From assembly GCA_031279015.1 (NCBI GenBank), contig JAITJI010000118.1, positions 33,105-97,104 on the forward strand: a stretch of 64,000 nt of DNA, given 5' to 3'. The position numbers were made by a program, and so were the translations under genes. Positions 35,175-44,375 of the stretch are shown piece after piece. Numbering within the stretch: the first letter of the stretch is position 1; every line of letters begins with the position of its first letter. The DNA comes from Spirochaetaceae bacterium. GTDB taxonomy: Bacteria > Spirochaetota > Spirochaetia > Treponematales > Breznakiellaceae. Below the pieces are notes generated by a model. It did no database searches. It was not told the DNA's origin and was given only the letters and a program-made list of their open reading frames with translations.

Positions 35175-36028
35175 GGATGGGTCCTCCCTGCAATAAATTG
35201 TGTTTCACCGATTTGGACAACATAGTGATCCGCTGCGGCGCTTATGAGGCGGTTTTCTCCTTCTGAATCCGTACCGGTACCAATTCTGAGTATCCGGCCG
35301 GATTCCCGTTCCTTTACATAGAGCCATTCGGCATTATCGCTGTCCCGGATTATGCCCAGGAAGGTTACCTGGTTTTCCAGCGGTTTGGAGGGGGGCAGGG
35401 GAGGCGGGCTTTCATCCTCCGTTCTGCCGGGGATGTCCGCCGGAACCGGTTTTTCCGCGGGACGGGGCGGATGGAAAGAGCGGGCGAGGATCCGGGGATC
35501 GGCAAGGCCCCTCTGCTCCGGCGGTTTTTTCCCGGCAATGCCGCTGCCGTTTTTCACCCGCAGGGTAATATCTGCAAGGGAGGAGCCGGCGGACGGCTTG
35601 ATACTTATACTGCTGATGTTAACAGAAGAACTGTTTTGGACCTCCGCAAGAAAACTGAAAAACTGAACCGGATTGCAACGAAGCGCAAATTCTGCCGTTT
35701 CATCGCTTCCCTTTCCGCTTATCCTCAGACGTTCAACCTGAATGACGTGATGCCGCAGCAGTGAACGTACTGTTTCGCCGGCAGGCCGCGGCGCGTCAGC
35801 CTGATCCTCCGCCCCGGAGGGGTTTTGTTCCAGCGCCGTCAGCCTGTCCCTGAGATCCGACAGTTGCCTTTCCGGAACAGAAGGGATGCGTTCCGCAGCC
35901 TCCCGGTAATGCCGGATCGATCTGTGGGTTTTGTACAGCCGGATCAGTTCACCGGCATTGCCGGCCGCCAGCAGCAGCGCAAGGCACAGGCCGGATATTG
36001 TTATGACCGTGGCGGATCTATCTTTCAT
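35171..36028 (-). CDS. PilO/GspM-like protein with PilP/GspC-like C-terminal region
   Basis: This 285-residue bitopic inner-membrane protein has one N-terminal helix (VITISGLCLALLLAAG). A coiled coil follows at about 35-70, and a small alpha/beta domain at about 85-160 reads like PilO/GspM (RHHVIQVERLRISG to FFSFLAEVQNSSSVNISSISI). After a Pro-rich linker (about 185-220), a C-terminal beta domain (VTFLGIIRDSDNAEWLYVKE) resembles the secretin-contacting domain of PilP or GspC. One protein may therefore do the work of GspM and GspC, the latter being otherwise missing. It overlaps the GspL-like gene by 11 bases. Assignment rests on pattern and context. Confidence 0.62.
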   Translation of the reverse strand: MKDRSATVITISGLCLALLLAAGNAGELIRLYKTHRSIRHYREAAERIPSVPERQLSDLRDRLTALEQNPSGAEDQADAPRPAGETVRSLLRHHVIQVERLRISGKGSDETAEFALRCNPVQFFSFLAEVQNSSSVNISSISIKPSAGSSLADITLRVKNGSGIAGKKPPEQRGLADPRILARSFHPPRPAEKPVPADIPGRTEDESPPPLPPSKPLENQVTFLGIIRDSDNAEWLYVKERESGRILRIGTGTDSEGENRLISAAADHYVVQIGETQFIAGRTHP

Positions 36029-37121
36029 GAATAATATCTCCTGAAATTATAAATTGTTCTGCCCGGATCTTTGAGGGAGATGCCTGGTGCAGAACCATGC
36101 CGGAAAAACAGGGGGAGGATTCCAGAGCGTGTACCACTCCCAGGGAATCGGCGCCTTCCGCATCCAGGTTAAAACTTGTTTCCCCCAGCGACAGGGATCG
36201 TACCCAGGCGCCCTTAAGGCATGATTCCAGAACACAGATGATCCGGTAGAAATTCCGGTAAAAGACCCCCTGATTGTTTTGTGTGCGGCTGAGTATTTCT
36301 GTAATCTGCTGTTCATACCGGTTTGCGGATTCACGGGCTTCCAGTTTTTCGGTGTGGGCGTCTTTGACACGGGAGAGGATCCCTTCGTACCGCAGGGAAA
36401 GGGAGCGCAGCGGAAAGAACAGAATCCCCAGGCAAAGAACAAGACCGGCAAGGGCGGCGTGTCCGGGATTTCTCTGCTTTCTGCCGTTAAAGACGGCGTA
36501 CTTTTTTCCCCGTAACCCCGCCGCAAGGGTACTGAATTCCAGGGTGTTGACGGGGATACCCTTGAGTTCCCGGGCAGAGAGCAATGATTGGAGGGCGCCG
36601 TGCGGCGGTTCCCTGAGTATGGCGCTTACCGAAAACCCGTCCTTTTCCCCTTCGAGGCTGCCGCACAGAGACGGTATAAGGCCCGCCGGAATTCCGTCTT
36701 GCTCCCCGGCGGTCCAGGATGCGGAGGAATAGCCCGTAACCTCTCCGTTTTCAAACCGGGCCGCTTCCAGCCAGTCCTCCGTCAGGAGCAGGACCAGTTG
36801 TGTCTTTATGCCGGTTTTTTTTCGTCTTGCCATACGGGCCGCCAGGATCATAAAGAAAATGCCGGGGAAAAGGGTTTTGTCCTGCTTGGTACGGATGCTG
36901 CGTATTACCCGGGAGGTGACAAACACAATGGCCCGGTAACGGGGCGCCTGCGCCTTCCTTCCCCTGACGGGGCGGATATAATAGTCAAATTCCGTATCCC
37001 GGGGATCGCCGGGGTAGAGATTCTTCAGATGGGACTCTATGATAAGCCCGGGCGGTTGTGCCTTTAAGCGGGGAATATCCAGCAAAAATACCGGGAATTC
37101 TTCAGGTGAAATTAATAACAT
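36018..37121 (-). CDS. gspL: GspL/PilN-like inner-membrane platform protein
   Basis: This 367-residue protein has a cytoplasmic region of about 220 residues, one membrane helix at about 222-240 (HAALAGLVLCLGILFF), a coiled coil, and a periplasmic ferredoxin-like domain typical of GspL/PilN (CLKGAWVRSLSLGETSFNLD to FSGMVLHQAS). The N-terminal region resembles a poorly conserved actin-like GspL or PilM domain, although clear ATP motifs are not seen. GspL normally tethers the GspE ATPase. The ATG shares bases with the gspK-like stop (TGATG) and follows GAGAGG. Function is firm only at the level of T2SS/T4P platform. Confidence 0.68.
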   Translation of the reverse strand: MLLISPEEFPVFLLDIPRLKAQPPGLIIESHLKNLYPGDPRDTEFDYYIRPVRGRKAQAPRYRAIVFVTSRVIRSIRTKQDKTLFPGIFFMILAARMARRKKTGIKTQLVLLLTEDWLEAARFENGEVTGYSSASWTAGEQDGIPAGLIPSLCGSLEGEKDGFSVSAILREPPHGALQSLLSARELKGIPVNTLEFSTLAAGLRGKKYAVFNGRKQRNPGHAALAGLVLCLGILFFPLRSLSLRYEGILSRVKDAHTEKLEARESANRYEQQITEILSRTQNNQGVFYRNFYRIICVLESCLKGAWVRSLSLGETSFNLDAEGADSLGVVHALESSPCFSGMVLHQASPSKIRAEQFIISGDIIHER

Positions 37122-38134
37122 CAATAGTACCTCTCTTCAATGATGATGTATTCCCCCGGTCCGTTTTGATCCGCCGCACCCCGCGGTAATCTGCATATCA
37201 CCGCCCGGCAGGAAAGCTCCCTGCCCTCTATGCGGACCTCCCAAAACCAGGTTATACACCCCAGGTATTGGAGAAGGGGATTGTCTGTACCGGTCCCCAG
37301 GATAAGGGAGAGTTTTTCCCTGTCCGGAATTCCTGCGGTGCGGAGATTTATCAGTTCCTGCCACCGTGTTTCCGGGGAACTTATTTTGTAATCCGGATAG
37401 GCGATCAGTTCTTTGAGCAGCAGCGAATCGATAAAATTGACGTTCATCAGGGGTTCCGTGTTAATCAGAGGAAAGAGGTCTCCGTAATGGATGCCGAGGA
37501 TCGATGCAAGGGATTCCCGGTCTGCCCGGGTCCGGTTAATGAGCAGGGTTTCTATCCTTTGCCGGATCGATTCGGCGGCGTGTTCCGAACCGGTCAGGGA
37601 AGACACAAGCGTCCGGGCGGCAAATTCATCGATCAGATTAATATTTGCCCAGCCATAGCAGGAAAAGTATTGTTCAAAAACCCCGTCGTCAAAAAAGCGG
37701 TGATAGGCGGCGGCAGACAGGGAAAGGCCATGGTCTTCCCTCCACTGCTGCAGATCATCCGCCGTAAAACCCGGTCTGAACAAGCGGGAAAGGGCTGTTT
37801 TTTCAAAGATATTTTTTCGGATAAAATTTGGATTCAGACGGTCCGAAACAGGGTTTATGGTAATGGTACAGCCGTCTTCGGTTGTGCCGTTCAGGGTCCA
37901 GACCGGATCGTCCGGCCCATTGCCGCCGGGACTGGGATCGGATGCCAGGGCGGCTCGAACCTTCTCCTGAATGATCTTTGCCGCCGCATATTCCCTGTTG
38001 TATCCCTTTGCCCTCTCCTCCGCCCTGATAAGCGGCGCAAGGCAATACCCAAGCCCGCCGGCAAGTGCGGAAAGCAGGAAAAGTGCATAGAGGAATTGGA
38101 GTGATGCAAAACCGGCGCTGCTGTGGTTTTTCAT
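37121..38134 (-). CDS. gspK: GspK-like minor pseudopilin
   Basis: This 337-residue protein has a short basic leader and a prepilin-like signal GFASLQFLYALFLLSALAGGL. It lacks the Glu at +5 (Gln instead), as GspK often does. The length, far above other pseudopilins, and the large central helical insertion with DLQQWREDHGLSLSAAAYHRFF and NVNFIDSLLLKELI fit GspK, which caps the pseudopilus tip. ATG 38134 follows GGAGGAGG and overlaps the gspJ-like stop (ATGA). Confidence 0.75.
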   Translation of the reverse strand: MKNHSSAGFASLQFLYALFLLSALAGGLGYCLAPLIRAEERAKGYNREYAAAKIIQEKVRAALASDPSPGGNGPDDPVWTLNGTTEDGCTITINPVSDRLNPNFIRKNIFEKTALSRLFRPGFTADDLQQWREDHGLSLSAAAYHRFFDDGVFEQYFSCYGWANINLIDEFAARTLVSSLTGSEHAAESIRQRIETLLINRTRADRESLASILGIHYGDLFPLINTEPLMNVNFIDSLLLKELIAYPDYKISSPETRWQELINLRTAGIPDREKLSLILGTGTDNPLLQYLGCITWFWEVRIEGRELSCRAVICRLPRGAADQNGPGEYIIIEERYY

Positions 38135-38706
38135 GGTCCTCCTCCTGCAAGGGGGGTGCATGAAAAATATGCCAGCGAATGAAATGTTGAACCGGAGCGG
38201 GTAAAGCTAAAGCCAATGCCCCGGAATATTTGGTTTTCATCCTCCAGCAAGGTCATGGCGATCCGGTCCGCCGATTCCCAGATGATGCTCCGTTCCTGGC
38301 CCCGGTGATCCCTGGTCTCCATGACAAGCCGGCCTTCTTCGATCCTGAAGCTCAGGGTGTGTTCCCGGATGCCCCCATACCAGGGGATGATAATCTCCTC
38401 CCCGGCAGGCGTTTGTATGATGCCCGGTCTCCGTTCCCAATAGGGAATAACAACAGCCCCAATCCCGGCGCGGATCCGGGTGTCCGCCCTGATGAGGGTC
38501 ACCGCCGTCAAGATCCTGTCCCGGGCCCGGGTAAAGAGTCCGGTGGAGGAGGAGAGCAGGCCGGAAAGGGTAAACATGCAGAGACTGGTAATGCAGAGTC
38601 CGGTCAGGACCTCCGGTATGGTAAATCCCCCTTCCTGTGACGGTTTCTCCGTTGTACTATCCCGCTCCGGCCGTATCCCCGGGGGACGTTTCCGCAGATT
38701 ATTCAT
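38131..38706 (-). CDS. gspJ: GspJ-like minor pseudopilin
   Basis: This 191-residue protein has a long charged leader (about 30 residues) and a type IV pilin-like cleavage site GGFTIPEVLTGL, with Phe+1 and Glu+5 after cleavage. A hydrophobic helix (CITSLCMFTLSGLL) follows, then a beta-rich globular domain. By size and position between the I-like and K-like genes it is the GspJ counterpart. ATG 38706 follows GGAGGGAGG. It overlaps the previous gene by 8 bases. Confidence 0.72.
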   Translation of the reverse strand: MNNLRKRPPGIRPERDSTTEKPSQEGGFTIPEVLTGLCITSLCMFTLSGLLSSSTGLFTRARDRILTAVTLIRADTRIRAGIGAVVIPYWERRPGIIQTPAGEEIIIPWYGGIREHTLSFRIEEGRLVMETRDHRGQERSIIWESADRIAMTLLEDENQIFRGIGFSFTRSGSTFHSLAYFSCTPLAGGGP

Positions 38707-38992
38707 CTGCCGCCCTCCCTCCGGAAAGCGGCCCGTCCCCGGTGCCGCCGGCCAGGGTGTTCCGTTCCTCAATCAGCCTGACCGCTGCGGCGATCCTGCC
38801 GGTAGCTGCCTTCCCCGCCGCTTCTATGCTTCCGTGGACCAGGAGCGCCGCGATGCCGGTGATGAAGAGGCACAGCAGGGCGTCGAGTAAAACAAAGCCC
38901 CCTTCCGGCCGCCGTTCTCCGTGAAACAAACTGTTGAACCGGTGATGGCGATTGTGTTGATCTTCATTCCCAGGATGTGATGTCCGCGTCAT
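38699..38992 (-). CDS. gspI: GspI-like minor pseudopilin
   Basis: This small protein (97 residues from ATG 38992) has a leader ending RRPEGG and the prepilin helix FVLLDALLCLFITGIAALLVHG. Position +5 is Asp rather than the near-universal Glu. The short globular part fits GspI, which helps start pseudopilus assembly. The frame is open to 39076, but ATG 38992 has a GAGG site just upstream. It overlaps gspG by 29 bases, so translation is coupled. Confidence 0.65.
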   Translation of the reverse strand: MTRTSHPGNEDQHNRHHRFNSLFHGERRPEGGFVLLDALLCLFITGIAALLVHGSIEAAGKAATGRIAAAVRLIEERNTLAGGTGDGPLSGGRAADE

Positions 38993-39428
38993 TTCCCTCG
39001 CCTCCTGCAAGTCCGTCTCCGCCAAAGGATCTGATGTCATAACCTGTACCGGCATGACCCGGTGAACGGTACTCATAGTCGTTCCCCCAGGGGTCCCTTG
39101 GTACGGCTTTGTTCAGGTAGGGACCGTTCCACATTCCTTTTTCCGGCTTCGTGTCCGGTTTTTCCCAAAGGGCGGACAGGCCCTGTAGTTCCGTGGGATA
39201 TTCTCCGCAGTCAAGGAAATAGGCGTCCAGGGAAAGGGCAAAGGTTTCTATCTGGCTTTTCGCAGTAACCACCTTTGCCCGGTCCAGGTATTTAACCGCC
39301 ATGAATCCTACGGAGGAAGTCAAAACCAGTATGATGCCGATTACGATGAGGGTTTCAATAAAGGTCCACCCTCCCGCCGGGTCCTGATAAGGGGGACAGT
39401 GTTTCTCCTGTCCGTTTTTAATATTCAT
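38964..39428 (-). CDS. gspG: type II secretion major pseudopilin GspG
   Basis: This 154-residue protein is the main pseudopilus subunit. The prepilin signal is GGWTFIETLIVIGIILVL, with Trp at the position usually Phe/Thr but Glu+5 kept. The globular part has the typical GspG features: ALDAYFLDCGEYPTELQGL, the GPYLNKAVPRDPWGNDYEYRSPG block and the calcium-loop-like GGDGLAGGEGNDADI end. GGAGG lies just before the ATG. Confidence 0.92.
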   Translation of the reverse strand: MNIKNGQEKHCPPYQDPAGGWTFIETLIVIGIILVLTSSVGFMAVKYLDRAKVVTAKSQIETFALSLDAYFLDCGEYPTELQGLSALWEKPDTKPEKGMWNGPYLNKAVPRDPWGNDYEYRSPGHAGTGYDIRSFGGDGLAGGEGNDADITSWE

Positions 39429-39437
39429 AGATGCCTC

Positions 39438-40586
39438 CTATATAAGGTTTCCGTATATTGAAAAGAGGGGAACTATAATGCCGGTTATCATGGCCAGCAT
39501 AAATACCCCCACGGCGGCTATCAGCGCCGGTTCTATGAGCAGCAGTAATCCTGTGGTCTGTCGTTCTATTTCTTCCTGGAAGAAGATGCGGATCCGGGAG
39601 AATATTTTTTCTGTTCTTCCGGATCGTTCTCCAACGGCAATCCACCGGCTCATGTAAACCGGAAAGATCTTTTCCTCTGAAAATGCCTTTGTGATGCTGC
39701 CGCCGTTTATGAGCTTCTCCCGGACTCTCCTCAGGGCCCGGCGATAAGCATGGTTTGTTGTTACCCCGGATGCTTCCCCAATCGCCGTCTCCACCGATAC
39801 GCCGCCGCCGGTTAAAACCTCCATGGCAAAGGTAAAGTTAAGGCTTTCCCAGGAAGAGAAGAATCTGCCAAAGAGGGGCAGGCGAAACAGGAGCGCGTCC
39901 CTGAAGCAGGCAAAGTCTTCATTTGTCCTGCCTGCCCTTTTTGCCAGGAGGAATCCTGCTGTACAGAGGATCAACAGCGCCGGCAGGGCGATGAGTAAAA
40001 TTTCCGCGGTGCGGATGTTTGCCTGTATCTGTTCCGCCGCCTTCCCGGCAAAACCTGCAAAGACAGCTTCCAGTTTTGGGATCACGAACAGAACAAGCCC
40101 AAGCCCTCCCGATACCGCTGCGCCGAGGACCAGGACCGGATAGGCCAGGGCTGCGGAAATTTTGTCCCGCAGTTTTTTTTGATCCCTCAGGTATGCACTG
40201 AGCCGCGGAAATATGCCCTCCACCGATCCGGCCTTATCCCCAATCCCGATCATGCCCCGGTATATGGGTGAAAAGGCGTCCTCCATTGAAGAAACCGCCC
40301 GGGCAAAGGAAAAACCCTTTCTGATAAGGATGGAAAGCCGCTGTCCCAGAAGGCCCGCCGCGGATTTTCCGTTAATCGAAGTAAACACCTCCAGGGCATC
40401 TTTCAGGGAGAGGCCCGAACCGATGAGCAGTTCCATCATTTCGGTAAATTCGAGGACGGCTTTTTTTGAAGGGTTTCCCCTGTTCCGGAAAACAAGGCGC
40501 CCTGTCCCCCTGTTCCGCTCCGGATCCTGTCTGCGGATATAAACAGGATTCGTGCTTTCTTCAATATTACAGCGGAAGTATTCCAT
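39438..40586 (-). CDS. gspF: type II secretion inner-membrane protein GspF
   Basis: This 382-residue polytopic protein forms the inner-membrane core around which pseudopilin subunits are added. It has two T2SSF domains (EFTEMMELLIGSGLSLKDALE and FTFAMEVLTGGGVSVETAIGEA) with three hydrophobic segments, including LVLGAAVSGGLGLVLFVIP and LLLIEPALIAAVGVFMLAMITGIIVPLFS. ATG 40586 is preferred because GGGAG is 6 bases upstream. The frame overlaps the end of gspE by 20 bases. Confidence 0.92.
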   Translation of the reverse strand: MEYFRCNIEESTNPVYIRRQDPERNRGTGRLVFRNRGNPSKKAVLEFTEMMELLIGSGLSLKDALEVFTSINGKSAAGLLGQRLSILIRKGFSFARAVSSMEDAFSPIYRGMIGIGDKAGSVEGIFPRLSAYLRDQKKLRDKISAALAYPVLVLGAAVSGGLGLVLFVIPKLEAVFAGFAGKAAEQIQANIRTAEILLIALPALLILCTAGFLLAKRAGRTNEDFACFRDALLFRLPLFGRFFSSWESLNFTFAMEVLTGGGVSVETAIGEASGVTTNHAYRRALRRVREKLINGGSITKAFSEEKIFPVYMSRWIAVGERSGRTEKIFSRIRIFFQEEIERQTTGLLLLIEPALIAAVGVFMLAMITGIIVPLFSIYGNLI

Positions 40587-42081
40587 CTTCATCTCCCGGG
40601 GGAATAACAATTTCCCGCACAATTTCCCTAATGGTTGTGATGCCCTCCGCTGCCTTCTTTACGCCTTCCCGGAAGAGGCCGTCCATGCCCCGCTGCCTGA
40701 GGTAGGCGGCGATGACTGTGGTCTTCCCCCCGCCCTGGATCAATTCCTCCAGGCCGGGATCGCTTTGAAACAGTTCCGCTACTACTGTTCTGCCAAGGAA
40801 GCCTGTATAACCGCAGATTTGACAACCCCCGGCGGTGTAGAGAGTCCCCGCCGCGGCCCCGGCCATGTGCAGAATCCGGAGATCCTCCGGTGAAGGGTCC
40901 GCGGGTTTTTTGCAGTGGGGACAGAGGCGGCGGACCAATCGCTGGGCGGCTGCGCCCCGTAGTACCGATGCGATAAGGTATGATTCCATGCCCATATTGA
41001 TAAGCCGGGGGATCACCGAAACCGTATCATTGGTGTGGAGGGTTGACAGCACCAGATGTCCTGTCAGGGCCGCCCTCAGGGCTATCTCTGCTGTGGCGGA
41101 ATCCCGAATCTCCCCTATCATGATCACATTGGGGTCCTGGCGCAGCACCCTGCGGAGGAGCACCTCAAAACCGAGACCTATTTGTTCGTTTATCTGAATC
41201 TGATTTACCCCGGGGACAATAAATTCCACCGGGTCCTCAATGGTGATTATTTTTACCGCATCGGATACGATCTCCCCAAGCATGGCGTTCAACGTTGTGG
41301 TTTTGCCGCTTCCCGTTGGCCCGGTCAGGAGAATCAGTCCGTGGGGAATCCGGATCATCCGTCTGAGCTGGGCAAGCTGTCCGGCGCTGAACCCGAGCTC
41401 CGCCAGGGTGGAAGCCTCTGACTGCCGTCCCAGGATTCGCAGCACGATGGATTCTCCTCCGCTCACCGGTATTATTGATACCCTCAGGTCAACGTCAAAT
41501 TCCCCCAGGGATACGGTGATCCTGCCGTCCTGGGGCTGCCGCCGTTCCAGGATGTTCAGGTTGGCCATGATCTTGATGCGGGATGAAATAGCGGGAAACC
41601 GGCTGTTTTCAATGGTCCGAACCGTCCGCAGCACCCCGTCAATGCGGTACCGTACCCGGATTGCATCTCCGCCAGCCTCCACATGAATGTCTGAAGCGCC
41701 GGAACGGATCCCCTCAATGCAGATGGAGTTAACCAGGTTGATCACCGGTGCATCATTCGCCAATTTGTCCAACAGAACCCGGTCATCCGCAATGGCAGGG
41801 GACACTTCCTTCTCCGGGGCATCGGTCTCTCCAAGCCGGTTTCCCAGGTAGGCGGATAATTCCGCACCCTCCATGGGAATAAAATTTATATGTTTCTTGT
41901 GAAAATTTTGTAAGATGAATTTTGTTTCCTTCTGTTCTTTTTCGGTGATGCCAATCTCCACGGAGTCTTCATTTTCCCGCAGTTTTATTACCCCGTTAAA
42001 ATTGATAAATTCAACGGGATACTGATCCGGACCTTCAGGCAGGGGACTGTATCTGCCCAGGACACCCTTTGTCTGTATCAT
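40567..42081 (-). CDS. gspE: type II secretion ATPase GspE
   Basis: This 504-residue cytoplasmic hexameric ATPase powers pseudopilus growth. It has an N-terminal GspE_N-like part, then SGASDIHVE and RVRYRIDGVLR. The Walker A motif LLTGPTGSGKTTTLNAM is near residue 260, and the Asp and His boxes are MIGEIRDSATAEIALRAALTGH and LSTLHTND. A Zn-binding tetracysteine pair follows (CPHCKKP and CQICGY). ATG 42081 overlaps the gspD stop (ATGA) and has GAGGG upstream. Confidence 0.95.
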   Translation of the reverse strand: MIQTKGVLGRYSPLPEGPDQYPVEFINFNGVIKLRENEDSVEIGITEKEQKETKFILQNFHKKHINFIPMEGAELSAYLGNRLGETDAPEKEVSPAIADDRVLLDKLANDAPVINLVNSICIEGIRSGASDIHVEAGGDAIRVRYRIDGVLRTVRTIENSRFPAISSRIKIMANLNILERRQPQDGRITVSLGEFDVDLRVSIIPVSGGESIVLRILGRQSEASTLAELGFSAGQLAQLRRMIRIPHGLILLTGPTGSGKTTTLNAMLGEIVSDAVKIITIEDPVEFIVPGVNQIQINEQIGLGFEVLLRRVLRQDPNVIMIGEIRDSATAEIALRAALTGHLVLSTLHTNDTVSVIPRLINMGMESYLIASVLRGAAAQRLVRRLCPHCKKPADPSPEDLRILHMAGAAAGTLYTAGGCQICGYTGFLGRTVVAELFQSDPGLEELIQGGGKTTVIAAYLRQRGMDGLFREGVKKAAEGITTIREIVREIVIPPGDEDGILPL

Positions 42082-44240
42082 CCTTGTTTCCCTCTAATAA
42101 AAGCATGGTAATACCCTTCTATCCGCCGGGATACATCCTGTTCTCCATTTTCATCCCGGCAGATATACGGCACTATGTAAATAACAATTTCTGTTTTTTC
42201 TTTAGTGTCTCCCTGATCCCGGAACAGAAAACCCAGGATGGGGATGTCTCCCAGAATGGGAAACTTTTTTCTGTTCCTGTTGACGTCTTCCTTCATGAGG
42301 CCTGAGAGGATTATCGGTTTTCCCGACGGAGTACGGATATGGGTGTTTACGATCCGTTCCGATGTTGACGGAATGGCCGCGGCGTCTCCCGAGCCGTTGT
42401 TGTTCTGTTTTGAGACGGTGGCATTGACGGACATGGTGATCATATCATCCCCGGAAACCCATCCGTTGAGTGCTACGATCAGGCCTGAACTGATCTCCCG
42501 GGTGACTCCTGTCCGGGTGATGCTGCCGGTGTCGGCGTCGACCTCGAATTCCTGATAGCGGTAGGTGTCGGTGTTCTGAAATTTTATCTCCTGTCCTGAC
42601 AATCCGTTCAGAGTAGTATCGGCGTATACCTGGGCGGTGTTTTCCCCAAGCTGAATACTCAGATTTGCCGCAAACTGATATCCAAATTTTGCCACCACAT
42701 CAAAATTCAAATTGAAAATATTTGACATATTTCCCAGAAAAGAAGTTCCGGGCCTTTCCTCTGTTTTCCCGGCGGAGATGTTTCTGCCGATTTTTATTTC
42801 ATTGTTTTTCATGTATTCAATAACCAGTAACTCATAGCGAATCTGTGGTTTTGGCCGATCTATCAGGGCAAGCTCCCGGAGAAACTCCTCCCGCTTTTCC
42901 CGTCCTCCGGTAAAGAAAAACAGATTGGGAAAACCGGAATCGACCAGATCTTCCCTGGTGACCGAAGGGGGCAGCGTCTTGAAGAGTTCGTCGCTTTTGA
43001 TGTATTTAAGGGTGACAGGATAAGTTTCCTCCTGCCTGTCGATGACGGCAAGGTACTCCTCCAGGGCGGCGTGTCCTTCCGGGCTGCCAAGGGCTACAAA
43101 GGCGTTTACCCCGGGAACAAGAACGGGCGGTACGGGAACCAGCTTTTGCGGGAGAGTCCCGATGATATCCCGGGCATTAAGGTGCCGTATTTCAAAACGC
43201 CGGTAGGCCAGCCCATCCGCCGGGTGATCGATCTGTTCTATAAAATTGACAACAGGATTGATCTCTTCCGGCGTTCCCGTCAGGATCAGGGCGTTGTTGT
43301 TCCTGTCTATTTTGATGATGTTGCCGGCGGCCATTTCTGCAGGCAGTAGGGACGGAAATTCCTGGGCAGAAAGGGTACGCAGTCCGATGATGCGGGTCTC
43401 TTTAAGTTTTTTCAGGGTATCCCTGCGCTGGAGTTCAACGATATAGTACATATCATTCCGGAGGATATAATCCGCATTGCCCTGTTCAAGGATAAGCCGG
43501 AGCATGGTTTCAAAATCCTTGTCCGCAAAATAGCAATTATCCAGCACGGCGTCGGTTTTTGTTAACAGGGAATATTCCCTTTCCGCTTTTTCAAAGAACT
43601 CCGCCAGGAGTTCCTGAAAGCGAATCTGATCCACGTTGACAGAATAGGCATCGCCGGAACGGACGACAGATTTTCTGCCGGGCCGGTTTCGTTCCTGAAT
43701 ATCCGCCGGCAGACGACGGATGTAATAGTAATCCTCCCCTCTTTCAAGGGAATAGCCGGAAAGCCGCAGCATACATATTTCCAGCGCCTTTTGTACTTCC
43801 AGGTTATTCACCGCTACACTGATGGCAATCTGCGGGAGAGGATCGTAGAGAATAGAAGTTTTTATAGTTTTTGCCATAGCCCTGAGCAGCTTTTCAATGT
43901 CCACGCCGTCACCCTGTATGCTGATCCGGCCGGATGCATCGTCCCACGAAAGGTTTATTCGGGACACCCGGATGATGTTTCCCTCCCGCCTGTAGTAGAA
44001 CTTGTAGTTTGAAAGAAACAGCGCCAGGGATTCTTCAAAATCTGATTCGCTGAAATGAAACGAAGCGGTTCCATCCACGGTTTCATCAGGAATGATCGAG
44101 GTGTTTGAAGCTTCCGCAAGCACCATGAGGATATCGACAATGGATTGATTTCTGAAATCCATGCTCCTGATTCGCTGGGCCGCCGCAGATTGGCTTACCC
44201 AGAGGATAAGGAGGATCACGATGCAGTTCCTGTAAGACAT
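42078..44240 (-). CDS. gspD: type II secretion secretin GspD
   Basis: This 720-residue outer-membrane channel begins with a signal peptide (NCIVILLILWVSQSAAAQ). Three to four N domains cover about residues 25-420, including an N0-like start (FRNQSIVDILMVLAEAS) and a repeat region with ALILTGTPEEINPVVNFI. The secretin domain covers about 450-700, with the end motif KFPILGDIPILGFLFRDQ and IVIYIVPYI. No long C-terminal S-domain follows. ATG 44240 has GGAGG 10 bases upstream. It is first in the operon, with its own leader and promoter-like sequence. Confidence 0.95.
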   Translation of the reverse strand: MSYRNCIVILLILWVSQSAAAQRIRSMDFRNQSIVDILMVLAEASNTSIIPDETVDGTASFHFSESDFEESLALFLSNYKFYYRREGNIIRVSRINLSWDDASGRISIQGDGVDIEKLLRAMAKTIKTSILYDPLPQIAISVAVNNLEVQKALEICMLRLSGYSLERGEDYYYIRRLPADIQERNRPGRKSVVRSGDAYSVNVDQIRFQELLAEFFEKAEREYSLLTKTDAVLDNCYFADKDFETMLRLILEQGNADYILRNDMYYIVELQRRDTLKKLKETRIIGLRTLSAQEFPSLLPAEMAAGNIIKIDRNNNALILTGTPEEINPVVNFIEQIDHPADGLAYRRFEIRHLNARDIIGTLPQKLVPVPPVLVPGVNAFVALGSPEGHAALEEYLAVIDRQEETYPVTLKYIKSDELFKTLPPSVTREDLVDSGFPNLFFFTGGREKREEFLRELALIDRPKPQIRYELLVIEYMKNNEIKIGRNISAGKTEERPGTSFLGNMSNIFNLNFDVVAKFGYQFAANLSIQLGENTAQVYADTTLNGLSGQEIKFQNTDTYRYQEFEVDADTGSITRTGVTREISSGLIVALNGWVSGDDMITMSVNATVSKQNNNGSGDAAAIPSTSERIVNTHIRTPSGKPIILSGLMKEDVNRNRKKFPILGDIPILGFLFRDQGDTKEKTEIVIYIVPYICRDENGEQDVSRRIEGYYHAFIRGKQG

Positions 44241-44278
44241 GTTTGTTTTTCCTCCGCCTGAATATTTTTCCCGGAATT

Positions 44279-44319
44279 GGCAGCATCGATCCGGCGCTGC
44301 TGCCACAGGGATTACTATA
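44279..44319 (-). promoter_or_regulatory. candidate gspD promoter and leader hairpin
   Basis: On the minus strand TATATATAGT contains a -10 TATAGT (44319-44314) about 74 bases before the gspD ATG. Downstream, the leader holds a perfect 7-bp hairpin GGCAGCA / TGCTGCC (44279-44304) with a 12-nt loop. No good -35 is visible. The stretch 44340-44375 is AT-rich. Confidence 0.35.
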
Positions 44320-44375
44320 TATACGATGCGGATGTGGAAATTGCTTTTACCGGAGGAAAAAAATTTTAAATTTTT

